From Balneolales bacterium (GTDB lineage Bacteria; Bacteroidota; Rhodothermia; Balneolales; Balneolaceae), in assembly GCA_030830725.1 (NCBI GenBank), contig JAURMN010000007.1, positions 1 through 21,571 of the forward strand: 21,571 nt of DNA. Direction: 5' to 3'. Made by a program: the position numbers and the translations under genes. Every line of letters begins with the position of its first letter. The first letter of the stretch is position 1. The notes under the pieces were generated by a model that saw only the letters and a list, made by a program, of their open reading frames with translations, was not told the DNA's origin and did no database searches. Shown piece by piece: positions 1-8,362 of the stretch.

Positions 1-1
1 A

Positions 2-136
2 CTAGGTGGCACAACCCTATCTCCAGGTGAGATTCAAAATGCAATCTACAATATCCATGGCGCTATTGGCATTTTCGGCAGTTTATCTAGTGACACGGTA
101 CAAACGTTTATTGCACCTAATCCGGCTTTTTTCTAA
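2..136 (+). CDS. C-terminal end of an unidentified upstream protein (partial)
   Basis: An open frame enters from the left edge and runs 44 codons to a TAA at 134-136. The residues are small, polar and beta-prone (Gly, Ala, Ser, Thr, Ile), ending in NPAFF. About two thirds of the codons start with a purine, which fits coding DNA. I do not recognise the family. A second frame over the same bases is also open and continues into rpiB, but RpiB proteins have no such N-terminal extension, so this frame is the better candidate for real coding. Only the tail is visible, so function cannot be judged. Confidence 0.4.
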   Translation, partial: LGGTTLSPGEIQNAIYNIHGAIGIFGSLSSDTVQTFIAPNPAFF

Positions 137-209
137 ATCAAGAGTTTATCCCGAGCTTTTTTTTCCGGATATTCAGAACTCAATTAGAACCTTAACGTTT
201 GTTCAGAAT

Positions 210-650
210 ATGATCATCCCAATCGCCAGTGACCATGCCGGTTATGAAACAAAAGAACGTGCAAAACAGATCTTGGTTGAACTCGGGCATGAACCTCTAG
301 ATTTGGGTACTCATACTCCCGATTCGGTCGATTATCCCGATTATGCAGTTTTAGTCTCGGAAAAAGTAAGCAAGGGTGATTATGAGTTTGGGATCTTAGT
401 GTGTGGAAGTGGACAAGGAATGTGTATGACTGCTAACAAGTATCCTAACGTTCGAGCTGCATTAGTGTATAGTCCCAATGTGGCATCCCTGACGCGTCAA
501 CACAACAATGCCAACATGATGTGCCTGCCAGGTAGAGAATTATCTCAAGAAGCGTTGGTTGAAATAATTAAAAGTTGGTTTAATTCAAGCTTCGAGGGAG
601 GTCGACATGAGAGAAGGGTCTCTAAGATTCACCTCCTAACAGATCGATAA
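210..650 (+). CDS. rpiB: Ribose-5-phosphate isomerase B (RpiB/LacAB family)
   Basis: Interconverts ribulose 5-phosphate and ribose 5-phosphate in the cytosolic pentose phosphate pathway. The 146-residue product has the usual family length. It opens with the family signature ending in SDHAGYE (Asp8, His9). The active-site loop CGSGQG is at 65-70, with Cys65 as the expected catalytic base. HNNAN lies at 98-102, and GGRHERRV near 130-137 provides the phosphate-binding arginines Arg132 and Arg136. The frame stays open upstream to a GTG at 6, but I chose the ATG at 210 because it places the first beta strand exactly at the N-terminus, as in known RpiB proteins. glyA follows after 52 bases on the same strand, so the two may be co-transcribed. 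The identification is strong; the only doubt is the start. Confidence 0.93.
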   Translation: MIIPIASDHAGYETKERAKQILVELGHEPLDLGTHTPDSVDYPDYAVLVSEKVSKGDYEFGILVCGSGQGMCMTANKYPNVRAALVYSPNVASLTRQHNNANMMCLPGRELSQEALVEIIKSWFNSSFEGGRHERRVSKIHLLTDR

Positions 651-702
651 GCATTTTCGTGAACATTCATCTTTTGTTAATCAAACCCACCAAATATTTA
701 TC

Positions 703-2004
703 ATGAATTCACTCCAGTTCCAAGACCCTGCTATTTTTTCAGCGATTAAGCGAGAGACAGAACGACAAAATCACAATTTTGAGCTCATTGCATCGGAAAA
801 TTTCGCCTCTAAAGCTGTCATGGAGGCTATGGGAACGACACTTACCAATAAATATGCGGAGGGTTATCCAGGTAAACGCTATTATGGCGGATGTGAAGTG
901 GTTGACGAAATCGAGGATTTAGCCAGAGAAAGAGCAAAGAGACTCTACGGAGCTGACTGGGTTAATGTTCAACCTCACTCCGGCGCGACAGCTAATGCTG
1001 CAATTTATTTGAGCTTTATGAAGCCTGGGGAAACCTTGTTAGGTTTGGATTTAGCTCACGGTGGTCACCTTACTCATGGTTCACCAGTAAACTTCTCCGG
1101 GATTATATATCATCCTGAGTTTTATGGAGTGGAAGAAGCCACCGGACGAATTGACATGAATAAAGTACGGGAAAAAGCCCTTAAGGTTCGTCCAAAAATG
1201 ATTTCTATAGGTGCAAGTGCATATCCTCGTGACTTTGATTACGCGGCTTTTCGGGATATTGCCAACGAAGTGGGCGCATTTTTATGGATGGACATGGCTC
1301 ATACAGCCGGATTAATTGCAGCGGGTGTGCTGAATGATCCACTACCGTATTGCGATGTTATTTCGACCACTACGCATAAAACGCTCAGAGGTCCGCGGGG
1401 GGGGATGATTTTGATCGGAAAAGACAAAGAAAATTCCCTCGGATATATCGCGCCTAAGTCTGGCCGAACTAAACTCTGGAGTGAAGTTCTGGATACGTCC
1501 GTTTTTCCGGGTACTCAAGGCGGTCCCCTAATGCATGTCATTGCAGCAAAAGCGGTTGCCTTTGAAGAAGCCCTTAAACCTTCGTTTACCGATTATCAGA
1601 AACAAGTCATTCGGAATGCTTCTGCTTTGGCTGATGTTTTTAAAGAAAAAGGCTACAAATTAGTCAGTGACGGTACGGAAAATCATCTGATTCTTGTGGA
1701 TCTTCGCAGCAAAGGACTTACAGGAAAAATAGCCGAAGAAGCTTTGGACAGAGCCTCAATTACGGTTAATAAAAACATGGTTCCCTTCGACACAGAGAGC
1801 CCTTTTGTTACATCCGGTATTCGAATTGGTGTTCCGGCGATGACAACTCGTGGATTTAGTGAAGAGGAGTTTAGAAGGGTAGCCGAATTGATTGATAGAG
1901 TCTTGATGTCACCCGATAATGAAGAGATTATCGATATGGTGCGTGGCGATGTTCGTGCCCTTTGTAATGAGTTCCCACTATATGAATCCTCCATTGCCGG
2001 ATAA
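703..2004 (+). CDS. glyA: Serine hydroxymethyltransferase
   Basis: A PLP enzyme that converts serine and tetrahydrofolate to glycine and 5,10-methylene-THF, the main entry of one-carbon units. The 433-residue length is normal for bacterial SHMT. The N-terminal stretch ending ELIASENF (27-34) is the classic opening, followed by YAEGYPGKRYYGG (51-63). WMDMAH (195-200) carries Asp197, which binds the PLP ring nitrogen. STTTHKTLRGPRGG carries the Schiff-base lysine Lys226. The C-terminal SGIRIG (371-376) contains the arginine that binds the substrate carboxylate. All expected catalytic residues are present. The ATG at 703 sits directly at the expected N-terminus in an A/T-rich context without an obvious Shine-Dalgarno. 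tatC begins 34 bases downstream. folC, a folate-polyglutamylating enzyme, lies elsewhere in this window on the other strand. Confidence 0.98.
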   Translation: MNSLQFQDPAIFSAIKRETERQNHNFELIASENFASKAVMEAMGTTLTNKYAEGYPGKRYYGGCEVVDEIEDLARERAKRLYGADWVNVQPHSGATANAAIYLSFMKPGETLLGLDLAHGGHLTHGSPVNFSGIIYHPEFYGVEEATGRIDMNKVREKALKVRPKMISIGASAYPRDFDYAAFRDIANEVGAFLWMDMAHTAGLIAAGVLNDPLPYCDVISTTTHKTLRGPRGGMILIGKDKENSLGYIAPKSGRTKLWSEVLDTSVFPGTQGGPLMHVIAAKAVAFEEALKPSFTDYQKQVIRNASALADVFKEKGYKLVSDGTENHLILVDLRSKGLTGKIAEEALDRASITVNKNMVPFDTESPFVTSGIRIGVPAMTTRGFSEEEFRRVAELIDRVLMSPDNEEIIDMVRGDVRALCNEFPLYESSIAG

Positions 2005-2038
2005 TTCAACTCCGGTCTCTCGTGGGAACCGGGAAATC

Positions 2039-2872
2039 ATGGGGGACACTCCTCCAAAAGCTGTCAAACCCAAGATGGATCCGACTGCTTCCATGTCCTT
2101 CTTGGATCACCTTGAAGAGTTACGCTGGCGACTTTTCAAGGGTCTTACAGGTCTGATTGCTGGAATTGTCATCGCCTTCTTCTTTCGAGATTTTTTCATC
2201 AATGAGCTAATCTTAGGACCTACACGGGCAGATTTTTTTATGTATAAACTGATCGGGATAGATGCCGTTGAACTCTCCCTGATCAGTCGACGCCTTCCCG
2301 GACAATTTTTTACTTATTGGGGCACCTTGATTGTTGTAGGATTTATAGTTGGTTCCCCTTTGACCTTCTACCAGCTATGGGCTTTTATAGCCCCGGCATT
2401 GGAACAAAAAGAAAAGCTCAAAACTTTTCTAAATGCTTCCTTTATTACGTTTTTCTTCCTTTTAGGGGTAACCTTTGGATATCTGATTCTGGTACCGTTT
2501 GCCGTTCAGTTTTTCACCCAATTTGTGATAACCGATGTGATCAGTAATGAGTTTGACATCAATGAGTACTTTACATCTGTGGCGATATGGACTTTGGCCT
2601 GCGGGATTATTTTTCAAATTCCAGTCGTCAGTTATTTTCTTTCCAAAGTTGAACTACTGACACCAGAATTTTTAAAAAAATATTGGAGACAGGCAGTGGT
2701 CGTAATTCTTATAGTAGCCGCGTTTATCACGCCACCCGATCCAATATCTCAGATCTTAATCGCGTTACCATTGACATTTTTATATCAACTTGCAATTATC
2801 ACCTCTGGAATTGCCATCAAGTCTAATAAAAAGGCTCGTGCTAAACGATTCAGTAAAGATAAACCCATTTGA
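2039..2872 (+). CDS. tatC: Sec-independent protein translocase subunit TatC
   Basis: The six-helix inner-membrane core of the twin-arginine translocase, which recognises RR signal peptides and exports folded proteins with TatA. From the ATG at 2039 the product has 277 residues. The cytoplasmic N-terminus carries the conserved FLDHLEELRWR (21-31), whose Glu27 and Arg29 correspond to the signal-peptide-binding pair. Hydrophobic helices follow at about 34-50, 93-120, 133-160, 180-202, 218-230 and 238-258. TPPDPISQ (231-238) is the conserved motif before the last helix. The frame is open back to 1919 inside glyA, but that stretch is out of register with family N-termini. ATGs at 2075 and 2093 are alternative starts. 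No tatA or tatB gene is in the window. It probably shares a transcript with glyA. Confidence 0.95.
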   Translation: MGDTPPKAVKPKMDPTASMSFLDHLEELRWRLFKGLTGLIAGIVIAFFFRDFFINELILGPTRADFFMYKLIGIDAVELSLISRRLPGQFFTYWGTLIVVGFIVGSPLTFYQLWAFIAPALEQKEKLKTFLNASFITFFFLLGVTFGYLILVPFAVQFFTQFVITDVISNEFDINEYFTSVAIWTLACGIIFQIPVVSYFLSKVELLTPEFLKKYWRQAVVVILIVAAFITPPDPISQILIALPLTFLYQLAIITSGIAIKSNKKARAKRFSKDKPI

Positions 2873-2900
2873 TTTATACATCTTTCCTATTAAAGAATAG

Positions 2901-2931
2901 TTGAGCAAAAGCCTTTTCCGATGTACCTTTA
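2901..2931 (+). promoter_or_regulatory. Possible Bacteroidota-type promoter ahead of the FKBP-like gene
   Basis: In the 86-base gap after tatC, a TTG at 2901-2903 is followed 20 bases later by TACCTTTA at 2924-2931. This resembles the Bacteroidota consensus TTTG followed by TAnnTTTG at about 19-21 bases, with one mismatch in the second box. It lies 27 bases upstream of the ATG at 2959. The match is short and could be chance. Confidence 0.3.
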
Positions 2932-2958
2932 GAGCAGTCAAAAAACATTATCCCGATC

Positions 2959-3480
2959 ATGAGTCTAATTACGCTGTCATCACGCTCAAGTCTTCTTCTC
3001 ATCGCATTTCTAACTGTGTTTCTGGTTCATGGATGTATATCCGTTGCGGATTCCGGTGAAGAAGAAGAGGAATATAATCCCGACTTTTCAACAGTCCCAG
3101 CTCCATTTGACACAACAGGAGCAGTGAAAACGACTCTCAATAATGGTGTGATTTATTATACGATTCGGGAAGGAAATGGGGTGTTCCGGGTCGTTTATAG
3201 AGATCAATTATCTCTCTATTTCACCCTCAGAACTGCAAAGGGCGAGATTTTGAGTAGTTCGTACGCCGATAGTTCCACATCTCCAAGGCTCGTTCGGGTA
3301 GCAGATTTAACTACTCAGGGTATGATTTCCGGAATCCTCGGAATGAAAGTGAATGAGCAACGAACGATCGTAGTCCCTCCCTCTCAAGGGTATGGGGATG
3401 TTAGCGAGTCTGATCCAAATTATCCGTATCGGAATGATACGTTGATCTACGATCTCGAAGTTGCGTATATCTCTCAATAA
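2959..3480 (+). CDS. FKBP-like peptidyl-prolyl isomerase domain lipoprotein (divergent)
   Basis: A 173-residue exported protein. Residues 1-25 form a signal peptide ending in VHG before Cys26, a plausible though imperfect lipobox, so it is probably lipid-anchored in the cell envelope. An acidic run of five Glu (34-38) follows. Residues about 76-172 match the FKBP fold: a central GMISGILGMK (121-130), then TIVVPPSQGYG (136-146) and a closing beta strand YDLEVAYI. Compared with active FKBPs the pocket is altered. The usual Phe-Asp pair appears to be Leu98-Ser99, and the pocket Trp is absent from 121-130, although the Tyr of GYG (145) is kept. It may therefore be a weak isomerase or a chaperone-like binder. 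It is the last plus-strand gene before a convergent junction. Confidence 0.75.
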   Translation: MSLITLSSRSSLLLIAFLTVFLVHGCISVADSGEEEEEYNPDFSTVPAPFDTTGAVKTTLNNGVIYYTIREGNGVFRVVYRDQLSLYFTLRTAKGEILSSSYADSSTSPRLVRVADLTTQGMISGILGMKVNEQRTIVVPPSQGYGDVSESDPNYPYRNDTLIYDLEVAYISQ

Positions 3481-3503
3481 CTTGCTTCAGCACTTTAAGA
3501 TAC

Positions 3504-3524
3504 ACTTACATTTGGAGTGTAAGT
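3504..3524. terminator. Hairpin between convergent genes, possible bidirectional terminator
   Basis: ACTTACA (3504-3510) pairs with TGTAAGT (3518-3524) around a 7-base loop. It sits centrally in the 57-base gap between the ends of the FKBP-like gene and alr. The stem is short and AT-rich and no clear U-tract follows on either strand. A terminator role rests mainly on its position. The organism encodes Rho, so Rho-dependent ends are also possible. Confidence 0.38.
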
Positions 3525-3537
3525 ATAGATTCATTCG

Positions 3538-4701
3538 CTATTCCATTGGATGAAGAGGTACGTCTGAAAGCCCCTCATCCCTGCTGTGTTCTCTCACTAC
3601 TCTTGGAGAGATTCGAGTCAGTATCTCAAAAGGAATGGTGTCGGCTGCCCTTGCCCAGTCCCAAGCGTCAGGGCCTCTTTCCGAAAGAATCTCAACCTTC
3701 AAACCGGATCTGAGTTTTTCCTGACCGGTGTAAATCATGATGTAGTCCATCGTAATACTTCCGACCACAGGATAGAGTCTCCTTTCAGTTTCAGAGTGAT
3801 AAACGGCTATGGATATCATATTTGAGGCTGAACGGAACAAACCATCCGCATAACCAACTGGAATTGTAGAAATGTATCCATCTGCCGGGGCAAGCCAACG
3901 CGCTCCGTAGCTTACACCTTCTCCTGTTAGAATTTTTCGGGTTTGCACGATTCTGCTTGACCAGGTCAAAACTTTTCGAATTTGATCGTAAACTGGACGC
4001 ATCCCCGGGGTAATTGGATTTGACGCACCGATTGCTGGTTCGGCTGGTAAATAACCCCAAAGAACTAATCCTGCTCGAACCATATCGAAGGCGTCGAGCT
4101 TATGATAAAAAAGCCCGGCACTGTTTAATAGATGACGATTAGGAATTTCAGGGAACCTGGATAAAGCCTCTTTAAAACGGCCAGTTTGATAATGAACAAA
4201 GTCAGATCCGATCACATCTGCCATCGAATAATGGGAATAGATTCCGGATGCAATCAATCGTTGATTCATCACAGCCAAGGTTCGTACTTCTTCATATTGA
4301 TCTGGTTGGATCCCTAATCTATGCATTCCAGTATCCACATTGAGATGGTATCGTGTACCATCCATCAAAATTGAAAAATGAGAAGGATGCGAAATTGTAG
4401 CAGTAAGATTATGTGATACGTATGCTGGTGCGGAATATTCATCGGGCACACCAAAAATTAGAATCGGCTTCTCAACTCCTGAAAGCCGAAGTTCGATCCC
4501 TTCATCTATGGTCGCAACGGCAAACCAGTCCACATAAGGATTTAGGTAACGCGCACAAGTAGCCGCACCATGGCCATATGCGTCAGCTTTAACGACTGCG
4601 AGCAACTTCTTACCTCCTAATGAGCCCCTAATTATCTCCACATTTTGACGGAGTGTGCGTAGATCTACCGTGGCAACCGAATTGGGGAAGTGTAATTTCA
4701 T
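3538..4701 (-). CDS. alr: Alanine racemase
   Basis: A PLP enzyme that makes D-alanine from L-alanine for peptidoglycan. The 387-residue product has the fold-type III barrel signature VVKADAYGHGA (36-46), with Lys38 as the PLP lysine. The second catalytic base is Tyr265 in GVSYGARW. PVGYADGLFR (281-290) supplies PLP-phosphate and active-site contacts, and TMD at 317-319 matches the usual CMD/SMN position. DTGMHRLG (123-130) keeps Arg128, the PLP-ring partner. Asn121 occupies the position that is a carbamylated lysine in classical alanine racemases, which may shift charge balance or substrate range. The gene starts 10 bases after the FAD oxidoreductase stop and is probably translationally coupled to it. 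Alanine racemase is the best call, but a broader amino acid racemase cannot be excluded. Confidence 0.93.
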   Translation of the reverse strand: MKLHFPNSVATVDLRTLRQNVEIIRGSLGGKKLLAVVKADAYGHGAATCARYLNPYVDWFAVATIDEGIELRLSGVEKPILIFGVPDEYSAPAYVSHNLTATISHPSHFSILMDGTRYHLNVDTGMHRLGIQPDQYEEVRTLAVMNQRLIASGIYSHYSMADVIGSDFVHYQTGRFKEALSRFPEIPNRHLLNSAGLFYHKLDAFDMVRAGLVLWGYLPAEPAIGASNPITPGMRPVYDQIRKVLTWSSRIVQTRKILTGEGVSYGARWLAPADGYISTIPVGYADGLFRSASNMISIAVYHSETERRLYPVVGSITMDYIMIYTGQEKLRSGLKVEILSERGPDAWDWARAADTIPFEILTRISPRVVREHSRDEGLSDVPLHPME

Positions 4702-4709
4702 GAACTCAA

Positions 4710-4715
4710 CCTTAA
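4710..4715 (-). promoter_or_regulatory. Ribosome binding site of alr, overlapping the upstream stop codon
   Basis: On the minus strand TTAAGG lies 8 bases before the alr ATG, and its TAA is the stop of the preceding FAD oxidoreductase gene. Most genes here lack a clear Shine-Dalgarno, so this one stands out. The overlap of stop and ribosome site suggests that alr is translated by reinitiation or coupling. Confidence 0.5.
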
Positions 4716-6310
4716 AACTTAGCCCGTTTGGAATTTTTTAAAATCACATGGGCCGCATTATACCCAGCCGCTCCAAATACACCTCCACCCGGATGACAAG
4801 ATGCACTTGACAGATAAAGATTTGTGATCGGCGTTTCATAGCGACTCATTTCTGGAAGAGGACGAAACATGAACATCTGATCGAAATTCATTTCAACATG
4901 CATCACATTCCCTTTCAAAAGACCGTGTTTGCGCTCAATATCCAGGGGAGTCTGTATATACCAGTCTATTAGCTTGCCTTTCATATTCGGAGCATATCGG
5001 GTCACTACATCATAGATTTTTTGGGCCTCTCGTTCGCGTATGGTATCCCAATGTTCACCATTAGCTAGTTCATAGGGATGCCATTGTGCCCAAGCAAAAA
5101 GTGTATGAGCTCCATCTTTGGCAACTTCAGGGTCAATTTTTGAAAAGGTCATCGCCACAACAGCTGGATTTTCAGGAGGTCTACCCTTCATGTAATCGCC
5201 AATTGCATGATGCAAGTAAGCGACTGATGGAGCTAACAATTGCATTCCGTTATGAATGTAGGGATCCTCGGGACAAGCCGTATACTCTGGAAGCTCCTGT
5301 ACGGCACACCGAATGACCATTCCAAACCCATTGCCCACCTGAATCTGTTCCACTCTTTTAAGAAACTTCTGATCCAAATGTTCAGGGCCCACCATGTTGA
5401 GCATAGTGGTTTGAACGTGTGCATTCGAAATCACAATGTCTGCAGTAAACTCTCGACCATCCTCAGTTTTCGCGCCGATCGCCTTACCATTTCGAATAAT
5501 CACCTTGTCAACGGGTGAGTTCGCGTGAATCTTCCCGCCATGAGCCTCTATCAACCGAGCCATGGCTTGTGTTAACATCCCACTTCCCCCTTTAGGATGT
5601 TTAGCCCCACTTTCGTGAAGCATCGATTGCCAACCAGCAAAATCGCCCGTAGCTGCCATATCCGGCACCGGACCCGATTGAGCAGCAAACCAAATCAACG
5701 CCGCTTTCATATAGGGACTTTCGAACGCATCATCGACAACTTTACCGTAACTGCTCAAAATTTTCTGAATCCCCTCTGCCTGCTCCCCGGGTCTAAACAT
5801 GGCCCCATCCCGAATCTGACCCTTTACCATCTCAGCGATAATCCCTCCAGTAGTTGGAGGCACCATAAAACTTCGCAGGACCCCTTTATTTATTTTGCCC
5901 CAAAATCGAATGAATTCTTTATAATTCTCTACATCTCGCGGGGAGATTTTCGAGATGGATTCAAGTGTCCGCTCAATATCTTTGTGGAAATGGATGACCC
6001 CCATTTGATCCGGTAGCGGATAACTCATCATCGGGTCCATTTCAACGTATTCGAGTCCATAGTCCGTTAATCCTAACTCCTCAAGAATTCCGGTCTGATG
6101 AATCATGATGTGTACTGAAGATCCCACATCCATTCGAAAACCGTGGGGATTGGCATCACTTTGAAACATCGTTTCTGTACAGACTGCTCCACCAATCGTA
6201 TCTCGTCGTTCTAAGACCTCGACATGCCAACCGGCTTTCGCTAAATAACAACCGGTAACCAGTCCATTATGTCCCGATCCAACTATCAGGGCTTTTTTTT
6301 GTGAATTCAT
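4712..6310 (-). CDS. PYROXD2-like NAD(P)/FAD-dependent oxidoreductase (phytoene desaturase superfamily)
   Basis: A 532-residue flavoprotein. The N-terminal Rossmann motif is GSGHNG (11-16), with an acidic end at EVLERRDTIGGA (31-42) for the FAD ribose. A substrate-domain middle section follows. The C-terminal FAD signature around 505-517 includes CHPGGGVFGAAG. This C-terminal form matches the PYROXD2/CrtI-like branch of the amine oxidase and phytoene desaturase superfamily rather than the canonical phytoene desaturases of carotenoid clusters. The substrate is unknown; retinoid- or carotenoid-type polyenes are a family-based guess. No signal peptide is seen, so it is probably cytosolic or membrane-associated. 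It is first in a two-gene unit with alr, 10 bases downstream. The ATG at 6310 sits just ahead of the FAD-binding strand, as expected. Confidence 0.88.
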   Translation of the reverse strand: MNSQKKALIVGSGHNGLVTGCYLAKAGWHVEVLERRDTIGGAVCTETMFQSDANPHGFRMDVGSSVHIMIHQTGILEELGLTDYGLEYVEMDPMMSYPLPDQMGVIHFHKDIERTLESISKISPRDVENYKEFIRFWGKINKGVLRSFMVPPTTGGIIAEMVKGQIRDGAMFRPGEQAEGIQKILSSYGKVVDDAFESPYMKAALIWFAAQSGPVPDMAATGDFAGWQSMLHESGAKHPKGGSGMLTQAMARLIEAHGGKIHANSPVDKVIIRNGKAIGAKTEDGREFTADIVISNAHVQTTMLNMVGPEHLDQKFLKRVEQIQVGNGFGMVIRCAVQELPEYTACPEDPYIHNGMQLLAPSVAYLHHAIGDYMKGRPPENPAVVAMTFSKIDPEVAKDGAHTLFAWAQWHPYELANGEHWDTIREREAQKIYDVVTRYAPNMKGKLIDWYIQTPLDIERKHGLLKGNVMHVEMNFDQMFMFRPLPEMSRYETPITNLYLSSASCHPGGGVFGAAGYNAAHVILKNSKRAKF

Positions 6311-6531
6311 GATCGATCCGTATGGATATAAATGGTGGATATTAGTGAGATTAACTTACAAGTAAGACAAGGATTGGTTGATCCTCTGGATTTAGATTTT
6401 TGATTTCTAATGCATTGAAAAGTCATTGCGAAACTTTGGAATCTAAAATCCGTATTATGGCTTTATTTAAGGTAAACATGAAGACCGATCGATTCATTCT
6501 GAACAATTGATACTCTCAAAGTACCGCTTCT
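6311..6531. promoter_or_regulatory. Divergent intergenic region between the FAD oxidoreductase and sppA
   Basis: This 221-base AT-rich gap must hold promoters for both the leftward oxidoreductase-alr unit and rightward sppA. A perfect small palindrome CTTACAAGTAAG occupies 6355-6366. A longer-range inverted repeat pairs GGATTTAGATT (6388-6398) with AATCTAAAATCC (6440-6451), with one base of slippage. Either could be an operator or an RNA structure. I do not see a convincing pair of promoter boxes for either direction, and no open frame here looks coding. Confidence 0.5.
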
Positions 6532-8325
6532 ATGAAATTCTTTAAAACATTTTTAGCAACTCTACTGGCCTTTTTTACCGGGATTTTTATTCTTTTCATT
6601 TTTTTCTTGGTTGTTCTTTCTTCAAGTGCCACCCAACCCGAACCGTTTATTAAAAGTGATTCTGTTTTAACCATAAAATTCTCGGGAGCTATTCCAGTTA
6701 AATCCACTACGGATCCATTTGAAGAGATTTTATCGGGTCAATCCCAAACGCCGGTTAGTTTAGAGTCGATTCGACAAACTCTGAAAAAAGCGGCGTTGGA
6801 TAACCGTATTCAAGGCATTTGGCTCCAAATGGATATAATCAGCAGTAGTTGGGCTACCTTAATTGAACTTCATAAGGAGCTCACCGATTTTAAAGAGAGT
6901 GGTAAATTTATCTATGCCAGTGCGGGAGATATCGGGTTATCGGAACAATCCTATTATCTAGCTACGGCAGCGGATTCCATTTTTGCTCCATCAGAAGCCT
7001 ATTTTGAGTTTGATGGATTTGTGGCTCAAATATCCTATTACGAGAATCTTCTTGAAAAGATTGGAGTAAAACCTGAGATCTTTAGGGTTGGAAAATATAA
7101 ATCAGCCGTGGAGCCCTACCTGTTGTCTGAAAGTTCCCCTGAAAATCGGGAACAGTATCAAAGACTGTTGGAACATGCCAAGAATGAATTTCTAGACAAG
7201 GTCAGTAAGAAATCAGGTCGTTCAGAACGTGATTTGGATCTATTGATGGATGAACTGTATACAGGAAGTATGATCGCGGCTTACGAGGCAGGTTTGATTG
7301 ATGAATTGATGTTCCCAATCGATGTTGAGCAGAAAATTAAACAGCGTTTGGGCCTTGCAGAAGACAAGGATCTGGAGACTGTGAATTTTTCTCGATATGC
7401 CCGAGTAAGTAATGAAAAAGCAGGAATTGAGAGTCCCCAATCGGAAAATGAGATCGCTGTTATTTATTCCAGCGGTGCTATTATGCCTGATTTAGGAGGA
7501 GTAAATCCATTGGCTTCGGAAGGATCGATTACATATGGCGATTTAGCCGAAATCTTGACTGATCTTGAGGAAGAGGATAACGTAAAAGGGATTGTACTTT
7601 ACATTGACAGCCCGGGTGGTTCGGCTTCGACCTCAGATATGATTTGGGATCGACTGAAAAAAACAAGGGAACAAAAACCTGTTGTTGCGGTAATGGGAAC
7701 CGTTGCTGCATCCGGAGGTTACTATATAGCCATGGGAGCGGATACCGTTGTAGCATCCGCTCAAACGATCACAGGATCTATTGGAATTTTCAGAACCATG
7801 TTTAATGCTCAAGAACTCATGAATGAGCGACTGGGAATCACGTTTAGTGAATTTCAGACAGACCCCCACGCGGACATTATGCAAATGACCAGACCCCTCT
7901 CACCAACAGAGCGTCGTCAACTTCAACGCGCTACGGAACAAGGATATGAGCGCTTTCTCTCGGTTGTAGCTGAATCCAGAGAAATGACTCGAGATGAAGT
8001 TCATCAAGTCGCACAAGGCCGTGTTTGGACAGGTCAGGATGCCTTTGAACGGGGATTGGTAGACGTTATCGGCAATCTCCAGACAGGTATTGATCTAGCT
8101 GCTGAAATGGCCGGTATTGAGGAATATAAAACCATCTCTCTACCGAAGGAAAAAGATATTCTACAGCGTTTACTGGACTCAGGGTCCGATGCGGCTGTTC
8201 GATGGACAACGTCATGGATTCCCGCACCTATCGAGAATCTGTTCGAACAGAGTTCACCAACATTGCTGGATGCTACTGCTAATCAGAATATGGCTCTGAT
8301 GCCTTATCGGATCACGATCCAATAA
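6532..8325 (+). CDS. sppA: Signal peptide peptidase SppA, 67 kDa type
   Basis: A membrane-anchored serine protease that degrades released signal peptides in the inner membrane. The 597-residue product is the long two-domain form, with one N-terminal hydrophobic anchor (about 8-30). The N-terminal S49 domain contains GKYKSAVEPY (187-196), where Lys190 aligns with the general-base lysine of E. coli SppA. The C-terminal domain has IDSPGGSAS (358-366) and VAASGGYY (391-398), where Ser394 is the nucleophile. Both dyad partners are therefore present, supplied by different halves as in the tandem-domain enzyme. The ATG at 6532 precedes the anchor directly; no Shine-Dalgarno is evident. It appears monocistronic, between a divergent promoter region and the convergent end of rho. 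Confidence 0.95.
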   Translation: MKFFKTFLATLLAFFTGIFILFIFFLVVLSSSATQPEPFIKSDSVLTIKFSGAIPVKSTTDPFEEILSGQSQTPVSLESIRQTLKKAALDNRIQGIWLQMDIISSSWATLIELHKELTDFKESGKFIYASAGDIGLSEQSYYLATAADSIFAPSEAYFEFDGFVAQISYYENLLEKIGVKPEIFRVGKYKSAVEPYLLSESSPENREQYQRLLEHAKNEFLDKVSKKSGRSERDLDLLMDELYTGSMIAAYEAGLIDELMFPIDVEQKIKQRLGLAEDKDLETVNFSRYARVSNEKAGIESPQSENEIAVIYSSGAIMPDLGGVNPLASEGSITYGDLAEILTDLEEEDNVKGIVLYIDSPGGSASTSDMIWDRLKKTREQKPVVAVMGTVAASGGYYIAMGADTVVASAQTITGSIGIFRTMFNAQELMNERLGITFSEFQTDPHADIMQMTRPLSPTERRQLQRATEQGYERFLSVVAESREMTRDEVHQVAQGRVWTGQDAFERGLVDVIGNLQTGIDLAAEMAGIEEYKTISLPKEKDILQRLLDSGSDAAVRWTTSWIPAPIENLFEQSSPTLLDATANQNMALMPYRITIQ

Positions 8326-8362
8326 GGAAAACCGATGGGTCTTTCTTGAAAGAGTAGTCTCT

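Noticed and set aside
6..209. An N-terminal extension of 68 residues on RpiB from a GTG start
   Set aside because: RpiB proteins begin at the first beta strand, the extension resembles no known domain, and a different frame over 2-136 looks more like coding sequence.
1919..2038. A longer TatC starting inside glyA
   Set aside because: The extra residues overlap the glyA end and do not match TatC N-termini; the ATG at 2039 gives a normal protein.
5086..6016. Several plus-strand open frames inside the minus-strand FAD oxidoreductase gene
   Set aside because: They lie antisense to a gene with clear motifs throughout and their translations look like no protein family.
8340..8353. TCTTTCTTGAAAGA palindrome between sppA and rho as a terminator
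   Set aside because: The loop would be only two bases (or the stem five AT-rich pairs) and no U-tract follows, so it is weak as an intrinsic terminator.
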